Source: DASZMJ01 sp035551935
Lineage (GTDB): Bacteria > Planctomycetota > Planctomycetia > Isosphaerales > Isosphaeraceae
Length of the DNA stretch: 38,792 nucleotides
Assembly: GCA_035551935.1 (NCBI GenBank)
Contig: DASZMJ010000231.1
Location: 1 to 38,792 of the forward strand
Reading direction: 5' to 3'
A program made the translations under genes and the position numbers. Within the stretch, counting starts at the first letter, position 1, and the number at the start of each line of letters is the position of its first letter. Shown here piece after piece: positions 30,734 through 38,792 of the stretch. The notes under the pieces were generated by a model. That model was not told where the DNA came from. It worked only from the letters and a program-made list of their open reading frames with translations, and did not search any database.

Positions 30734-32329
30734 TCAGGCCCCGGCACGGACGCGTTCATACGTGCGGATGCCGCCGGCGCCGTTGGCGTGGCAGTGGTCC
30801 TCGGCGGCGTCGAGCTGGTAGAGGCGCTGGCCGGTGGGGCTGGGGTAATTGCCGGTGACGCAGGCGCGGCAGAGGCGGTCGGCAGACAGGCCGATGGAGC
30901 GGGCGATGGCGTCGACCGGCAGGTAGCGGAGGCTGTCGGCGCCGAGCTCGGCGGCCAGCCGCGCCTGGGCCTCGGGCGAGAGGCCGCCGTCGTCGAGGTC
31001 GGCGAACCGGGGCGCGACCAGCTCGTCGCGGCTGGACATGTCGATGCCGTAGAAGCACGGCGCGATGATCGGCGGGCAGGCGACCCGCAGGTGGATCTCG
31101 CGCGCCCCGCCCCGCTTGCGGATCTCGTGGACCAGCGCCCGCATCGTCGTCGACCGGACGATGCTGTCCTCGACGAGTAAAACACGTTTACCCATGAGCA
31201 CTTCGGGGAGCGGTGTATACTTGAGCCGAGCCTTGGTGGCGCGGTCGGCGGTCCCCTCGATGAAGGTGCGGCCGATGTAGCGGTTGCGCATCAGGCCCTC
31301 GACCGACCGGACGCCCAGGGCGTAGGCCATGGAGTCGGCGGCGGCCTTGGCGGTGTCGGGCACGGGCACGACGATGGTGTCGGCGTCGAGGGGCGCGTCC
31401 TCGAGCCGGGCGAGCTCCTCGCCCAGGGCGCTGCGGCTCGTGTAGACGGAGCGGTCGTCGAGGGTGCTGGCGGCGTTGGCGAAGTAGATCCACTCGAAGA
31501 AGCAGTGGGCCGGCCGCGGCGACGGGGCGAACCGCTCGACGCGGACGCCGTCGCGGTCGGCGATCGCCAGCGTCCCCGGCGCCAGGTCGCGGATGCCGGC
31601 GAAGCCGAGGTTGGACAGCGCGACGCTCTCGCTGGCGGCGGCGAACAGCGGGCCGTCCTCGGCGATGCAGAGCGGCCGGATGCCCAGCGGGTCGCGGACG
31701 ACGACGAGCTGGCCGGTGGCCGTCAGCAGGACGATGTTGTACGCGCCGTCGAACCGATCGGCCAGGCGGCCGAAGACGCGGACCCAGTCGGTGCGCGGGC
31801 CCTCGTTCTGGAGCTCCTGGCTGATCGCATGCATCAAGATTTCGGTATCGGTGTCGCGCTTCAGGTGGTAGTCGCCCTTGGCCAGGAGCTCGCGCTTCAG
31901 GTCCTGGAAGTTGGCGAGCTGGCCGTTGAAGGCCACGCCGAACCAGCGCGACTTGCGGCCGTGGGCGCGTTCGAAGGGCTGCGCGTAACTCTTGTCGTCG
32001 CCGCCGCAGGTGGCGTAGCGGACGTGGCCGATGGCCGCCGGGCCGTCGTGGCCGCGCATGATCGCCTCGAACTTGGCGGCGTGGTTGAGGCGGAACGCCT
32101 CGGCCACCGTGCCCAGCTCCTTGTGCGTCTCCAGCAAGGCCTGGCGGTCGGGCCGGAAGCTGGTCATCCCCGCGGCGAGCTGGCCGCGGTTCTGCATGTC
32201 CAGCAGCATCCGCGGCACCAGCCGGGCGACGCTGTTGACGTCGCCGGGCGTCGGGGCCAGCGCGGAGACCGGCCGGCCCGCGGCGTGGTAGACGGCCGCC
32301 ACGCCGCACTCATGCTGAAGTTCGCCCAT
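30734..32329 (-). CDS. purF: Amidophosphoribosyltransferase
   Basis: A 531-residue PurF, the first committed enzyme of purine synthesis (PRPP and glutamine to phosphoribosylamine). The N-terminus MGELQHECGVAAVYH carries a seven-residue propeptide before the catalytic Cys8, as in the Bacillus type. The glutaminase domain has IGHVRYATCGG and GVAFNGQLANF. The PRTase motif is VLLVEDSIVRSTTMRAL. Cysteines in AHCFFEWIYF, VACPPI and RLCRACVTGNYP (C-x-x-C) correspond to the Fe-S cluster ligands of the Bacillus-type enzyme. A promoter with a perfect -10 lies upstream at 32425-32453. No other purine gene is adjacent; a Uma2 gene follows. Confidence 0.93.
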   Translation of the reverse strand: MGELQHECGVAAVYHAAGRPVSALAPTPGDVNSVARLVPRMLLDMQNRGQLAAGMTSFRPDRQALLETHKELGTVAEAFRLNHAAKFEAIMRGHDGPAAIGHVRYATCGGDDKSYAQPFERAHGRKSRWFGVAFNGQLANFQDLKRELLAKGDYHLKRDTDTEILMHAISQELQNEGPRTDWVRVFGRLADRFDGAYNIVLLTATGQLVVVRDPLGIRPLCIAEDGPLFAAASESVALSNLGFAGIRDLAPGTLAIADRDGVRVERFAPSPRPAHCFFEWIYFANAASTLDDRSVYTSRSALGEELARLEDAPLDADTIVVPVPDTAKAAADSMAYALGVRSVEGLMRNRYIGRTFIEGTADRATKARLKYTPLPEVLMGKRVLLVEDSIVRSTTMRALVHEIRKRGGAREIHLRVACPPIIAPCFYGIDMSSRDELVAPRFADLDDGGLSPEAQARLAAELGADSLRYLPVDAIARSIGLSADRLCRACVTGNYPSPTGQRLYQLDAAEDHCHANGAGGIRTYERVRAGA

Positions 32330-32424
32330 GAGAGTTTGTAGACCTTCGAGGTTTGGCCCGCCGCCCTCGGGGCGATCCCCCCGGCCTCGGCGCGCGAGTT
32401 CGCCTAGGCCGCCGCACGGCTTCC

Positions 32425-32453
32425 ATTATAATGTCGGTATCCCGGGCCGACAA
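32425..32453 (-). promoter_or_regulatory. Sigma-70-type promoter for purF
   Basis: On the minus strand TTGTCG and a perfect TATAAT are 17 bases apart, in the intergenic region between divergent purF and proB. The -10 is palindromic in context (CATTATAATG), so it also reads TATAAT on the plus strand toward proB, but no -35 is evident there. The leader to purF is about 90 bases. Confidence 0.6.
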
Positions 32454-32549
32454 CCTTTGACGAGGGTCCGCCAGGGTCGGGCGGACGCGGGCCACGCCGG
32501 CGCGATCGCCCCTGCCGCCGCGACCGGCGAACAACAGGCACCGAATCAC

Positions 32550-33692
32550 ATGATGTCCCGTGACCTCGTGCGCGACGACGTCGTCCTGTCGGCCCCGACG
32601 TGGGTGGTGAAGGTCGGGACGAGCGTGCTGGCGGCGGCCGACGGCCGGCTCGACCCGGCGCGGATCGGCCACCTGGCCGAGCAGGTCTGCGCCGTCATGG
32701 AGTCGGGCCGGCGGGTCGCCCTGGTCAGCTCGGGGGCCGTCGGCGCCGGGATGGGACGCTTGGGATTGAGCCGGCGGCCCGACGACCTGCGGCACCTCCA
32801 GGCGGCGGCGGCGGTCGGCCAGGCCGACCTGATCCGCGCCTACGACGAGGGCTTCCGGCGCCACGGCCGCCACGCGGCGCAGCTCCTGTTGACGCATGAA
32901 GACTTCGACAGCCGCCCCCGCTACCTCAACATGCGGAACACGCTCCACGCGCTGTTCGAGTGGGGCGCCGTGCCGGTCATCAACGAGAACGACACGATCA
33001 GCGTCGCCGAGATCAAGTTCGGCGACAACGACCGCCTCGCGGCGATGGTCACGAACCTGATCCAGGCCCCGCTGCTCGTCATCCTCAGCGTCGTCGACGG
33101 CCTCTACGCCGAGGACCCCGGCGCCGACGGGCTCGGCGAGCCGATCGGCCTGGTGCCCGACCTCGACGACGCGACGCTCGGCCTGGCCGGCGGCAGCCGG
33201 AGCACGCTCGGCACCGGCGGCATGCGGAGCAAGCTCGAGGCGGCGCGGCTGGTCACGCACGGCGGCGGCTCGGTGATCGTCGCCTCGGGACGCCGCGACC
33301 GCCCCCTGACCCGCATCCTGGCCGGCGAGGCGGTCGGCACCCTCTTCCTCGCCCGCGGCCAGACCCACCGCGCCCGCAAGCGCTGGATCGGCCTGACGGC
33401 CCGCCCCCGCGGCCACTTCGTCGTCGACGACGGCGCCCGCAAGGCCCTCGAGGGGGGCAACTCCAGCCTCCTGGCCATCGGCGTCGTCGACGTCGTCGGC
33501 GACTTCGGCAAGGGCGACGTCGTCGGCGTCCACGGCCCCGACGGCCGCGAGTTCGCCCGCGGCCTGACCAACTACCCCGCCGCCGACGCCCTCCTCATCC
33601 GCGGCCTCCGCACCGACCAGGCCCGCCGCGCCCTCGGCGCGGCGCCATACGATGAAGTTATCCACAGAGATAATCTTGTTTTATTAATTTAA
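32550..33692 (+). CDS. proB: Glutamate 5-kinase
   Basis: A 380-residue gamma-glutamyl kinase, the first step of proline synthesis. The amino-acid kinase domain shows WVVKVGTSVL, VALVSSGAVGAGM, QLLLTHEDF, PVINENDTIS and KFGDNDRLAA, then GTGGMRSKLEAA. A C-terminal PUA domain (about 285-370) follows. Start ATG 32550 has only a weak CAGG upstream; an ATG three bases later is equivalent. The last ten codons (EVIHRDNLVLLI) switch to AT-rich codons (AGA, TTA, ATT), unlike the rest of the gene, although the residues EVIHRDNLVL are conserved in the family. The gene is divergent from purF; no proA is in the window. Confidence 0.94.
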   Translation: MMSRDLVRDDVVLSAPTWVVKVGTSVLAAADGRLDPARIGHLAEQVCAVMESGRRVALVSSGAVGAGMGRLGLSRRPDDLRHLQAAAAVGQADLIRAYDEGFRRHGRHAAQLLLTHEDFDSRPRYLNMRNTLHALFEWGAVPVINENDTISVAEIKFGDNDRLAAMVTNLIQAPLLVILSVVDGLYAEDPGADGLGEPIGLVPDLDDATLGLAGGSRSTLGTGGMRSKLEAARLVTHGGGSVIVASGRRDRPLTRILAGEAVGTLFLARGQTHRARKRWIGLTARPRGHFVVDDGARKALEGGNSSLLAIGVVDVVGDFGKGDVVGVHGPDGREFARGLTNYPAADALLIRGLRTDQARRALGAAPYDEVIHRDNLVLLI

Positions 33693-33715
33693 ATCTGACC
33701 TTTTAAGAGGAATTG

Positions 33716-34282
33716 CTAGCGGAAGAACTTGGCGACGGCGACGCGGAAGCCCGGCAAGAGCGGCTCCAGCGTCAATTCCTGCCGGTCGTTGAAGAGGACG
33801 GGTGCCTGCCCGGGCCGGTGGAGCATGATCGTCCGGAAGACGGGGTCGGCGAGCAGGATGAGCGGGACGCCGGCCGCGAGATACTCGCGGACCTTCTCCG
33901 CGATATCTTCCTGCGTATCCGAGGGCGACAGGACCTCGACGACGAGCGTGGGGACCCCGTCGACGGTCCCCTCATCGGGCTCGGTCCGCGCGGCGAGTTC
34001 GGGATCGATGTAGATGGCATCGATGCCGACGATCGTGTCCGGGTCGCGCGTGATCCGCACCCGCACCTCGCCGTCCATGACGTCTCCGTGGGGATCGGGC
34101 TGGGCATCGAGCCAGGCGAGGAGATGATGCGAGAACCGGGAAGTCGTCCGGCAGTGGGGTGCGCCGCGCGTCGTCATCGGATACTCCCGCAATTCGCCGC
34201 GGATCAACTCCCGATGGACGCCGTCGTCCTCGGGCAATGCGAGGTATTCCTCCCCGGTCATCAGCCTCGATACCGTCGCCAT
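33716..34282 (-). CDS. Uma2 family endonuclease-like protein
   Basis: A 188-residue Uma2 (DUF820) protein: MTGEEYLALPEDDGVHRELIRGEL near the N-terminus, GIDAIYIDPELA (Asp), PTLVVEVLSPSDTQEDIAEKVREYLAAGVPLILLADPVFRTIMLH with Glu and Lys of the nuclease-like core. It lacks the C-terminal coiled coil of the homologue at 29969 and has the commoner family length. It lies 50 bases downstream? no: upstream of nothing on its own strand within 300 bases except mfd, whose stop is at 34333, so it may be the last gene of the mfd transcript. Role unknown. It converges with proB. Confidence 0.88.
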   Translation of the reverse strand: MATVSRLMTGEEYLALPEDDGVHRELIRGELREYPMTTRGAPHCRTTSRFSHHLLAWLDAQPDPHGDVMDGEVRVRITRDPDTIVGIDAIYIDPELAARTEPDEGTVDGVPTLVVEVLSPSDTQEDIAEKVREYLAAGVPLILLADPVFRTIMLHRPGQAPVLFNDRQELTLEPLLPGFRVAVAKFFR

Positions 34283-34332
34283 GTCTGGAACTCCCAGGGC
34301 CAGAGTAAGTAGACATCAGGACAGTTCATCTG

Positions 34333-37590
<3,258 letters not shown>

Positions 37591-37652
37591 GATTCGATCC
37601 TTACCCTCCCGACGCGCGACGGCCACTGATACCCGACCTCGGAGCTTGCATT

Positions 37653-38456
37653 CTAGGCCCGGCCGTTCGCCCCGGCCACCGCGCCCCGGGGGCCGAATCG
37701 GGCCGCCTTCGGGCCCGGCGGCAAGGCGTGGGCCGGCTCGACCCGTGGGGCGAGGCGGTCGAGCACGAAGGCGAGGTCGTCGGGGTCGCACGGCAGGTCC
37801 AGGCAGGCCAGGGCGCCGCTCGCGAAGGCCCGCGCCACCGTCGGCCGGTCGGCGAAGCCGAGCAAGGCCACGACCCGACGCCCCCGCGCCCATGCCGCGA
37901 GGACTTCGGGCCAATCCGGCTCCAGCGTCGGCACGACCGCGACGACGATGCCCCCCGCCGGCAAGGCCCTCCCGTCGCGATCGACGGTCGCCTCGAAGCC
38001 CCCCCGCGCGCACGACTCGGCCAGCGTCCGCGCCAGCTCCCTCTCGCCGCCGACGACGGCCACCGCCGGCCTCGGGCCGGTCGGCCGCATCGGGGGTTCG
38101 GCGGCCAGGTATCGGGCGATCGTGGCGGCGGCCGTCGCCTCGAAGAGGCTCGCATCGACCAGGGTCTCCCAGGCGTCCCACTGGTGATACCGCCCCTGCG
38201 GGCCGATGACCAGCACGACCCTCTCCGGCCCCCCCGGCCCCTCCCGGAGCCGCCGCAACCGGGCCGCGTCTCCCCTGGATAGCCCCGCCCGGTGCAGGAC
38301 CAGGGTCCCACCCCCGCCGAGGTCCGGCCACGACTCCGGCAGGTCCCCCGGCGCATCGATCGTCTCGACCGCCCCCGGCAGACCCGCCGCAATCGCCCCG
38401 ACCCAGGGGTCGCCCAGGTCGCCGACGAACCATGTCCTCACCCCGGCCTCGTCCAT
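37653..38456 (-). CDS. Protein of unknown function with two receiver-like halves
   Basis: A 267-residue protein. Its halves each look like a CheY-type alternating strand-helix domain without the acidic pocket. The second half reads RPAVAVVGGERELARTLAESC...ALLGFADRPTVARAFASGALACLDLPCDPDDLAFVLDRL, where the G/A-A-x-x-x-L-x-x-P block corresponds to the receiver's KP region but Lys is replaced. No phosphoacceptor Asp is apparent. ATG 38456 is chosen because GAGGAGG stands eight bases upstream and rejects the in-frame ATG at 38477. It precedes mfd by 62 bases and is likely cotranscribed with it. I do not recognise a family; the pseudo-receiver reading is inference. Confidence 0.7.
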   Translation of the reverse strand: MDEAGVRTWFVGDLGDPWVGAIAAGLPGAVETIDAPGDLPESWPDLGGGGTLVLHRAGLSRGDAARLRRLREGPGGPERVVLVIGPQGRYHQWDAWETLVDASLFEATAAATIARYLAAEPPMRPTGPRPAVAVVGGERELARTLAESCARGGFEATVDRDGRALPAGGIVVAVVPTLEPDWPEVLAAWARGRRVVALLGFADRPTVARAFASGALACLDLPCDPDDLAFVLDRLAPRVEPAHALPPGPKAARFGPRGAVAGANGRA

Positions 38457-38792
38457 GAGCGCGGCCTCCTCACGCATCAAAACCGCCGGATGCTATCAGA
38501 ACATCCCCGGCCTCGCAACCGGAGGATTTCCCCGTCGGCCGGGCCCACCCCGCGACCCGTGGAGCGGGCGGAAGATCGGACCCCCTCTCCCCTTGGGAGA
38601 GGGCCGGGGTCAGGGCCCTGCGCCTCGTCCCCGGGATTCCGGCAAGAATCTCCCGATCGATCCCGGATTTCGGTTATCGGATCGCGCCTTCTTTTCGAGA
38701 TTAAAGGGGTGATGATTTCGGGTCGCGGGCGCCATCGTCGACGCCCGCGGCCGTTCCAGGCCCCGCTCTTGTCCCGCAACCGGGAGACTCCG
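38457..38792. other. Terminal intergenic region
   Basis: No convincing gene is seen in these 336 bases. They hold one arm of the CCCTCTCCC repeat family (38583-38615) and, at 38724-38749, an 8-bp stem (CGCGGGCG with CGCCCGCG) that on the minus strand is followed by a moderately T-rich stretch; it may be the terminator of a gene beyond the window edge. Confidence 0.4.
38583..38615. repeat. Single arm of the CCCTCTCCC/GGGAGAGGG repeat
   Basis: CCCTCTCCCCTTGGGAGAGG followed by GCCGGGGTCAGGG matches the right arm of the element at 134-210 (CCCTCTCCCCCCGGGAGAGG then GCCGGGGTGAGGG) in all but a few bases. Here it stands alone as a 9-bp palindrome with a CCGGGGT-AGGG tail, showing that the element is dispersed and that single units exist. 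Confidence 0.75.

Noticed and set aside
33658..33666. Replication origin at the DnaA box
   Set aside because: Only one perfect box was seen, it lies in conserved proB codons, and no dnaA, dnaN or gidA-type neighbours are present.

Overview
The window is chromosomal DNA of very high G+C content and reads as a planctomycete, most likely from the Gemmatales/Isosphaerales side. The reasons are the (T/L)RRxWL signal peptide and TIGR03009-type secreted protein at 6857, two Uma2-family nucleases, many short planctomycete-style inverted repeats between genes, and housekeeping genes scattered singly instead of in the operons seen in model bacteria. This assignment is inference; there is no rRNA gene in the window. 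I see no prophage, insertion sequence, CRISPR array, tRNA or rRNA gene.

Layout. Positions 240-6303 are all minus strand: a MEMO-family gene with a frameshift, an alpha/beta hydrolase, an ABC-2 type permease without its ATPase, the fused cobalamin methyltransferase CobL, and a small antitoxin-like protein. Positions 6857-12335 are plus strand: a secreted TIGR03009-like protein, a lone response-regulator receiver, an RlmI-type rRNA methyltransferase, a YfhO-like membrane protein and a small zinc-ribbon-like protein. Positions 12460-20109 are minus strand: a GT-C-like membrane protein, then rpmA-obgE-coaX-mnmE-like as one probable operon, then truD with a secreted esterase-like gene, and a lone Flp pilin. 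Positions 20278-25091 hold two envelope proteins of unknown role, cinA (minus), an HNH nuclease and a sugar-nucleotide epimerase.

The most striking part is 25060-27286. Two genes read on the minus strand each contain an in-frame TGA at exactly the position where their family carries a redox Cys or Sec. One is a SelW/Rdx-type protein (Cys-x-x-Sec) and the other is selenophosphate synthetase SelD (Sec at residue 17, with Lys20, numbered as in E. coli SelD). A membrane protein with a coiled coil follows 18 bases after selD. Standard gene callers would truncate selD and reduce or lose the SelW gene.

From 27376 to the end: an AI-2E family transporter, a FabZ-like dehydratase coupled to trmB, purF followed by a Uma2 nuclease, proB, a second Uma2 nuclease, mfd, and a receiver-like protein of unknown role.

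A second theme is the repeats. At least seven inverted-repeat elements lie between genes. Three of them (4978, 21784, 23960) are pairs of GTAG-led palindromes, the arrangement known for REP doublets/REPINs. Several touch coding sequence: they supply the stop codons of the MEMO and cinA genes, encode the C-terminal tail of ObgE, and hold the start codon of coaX.
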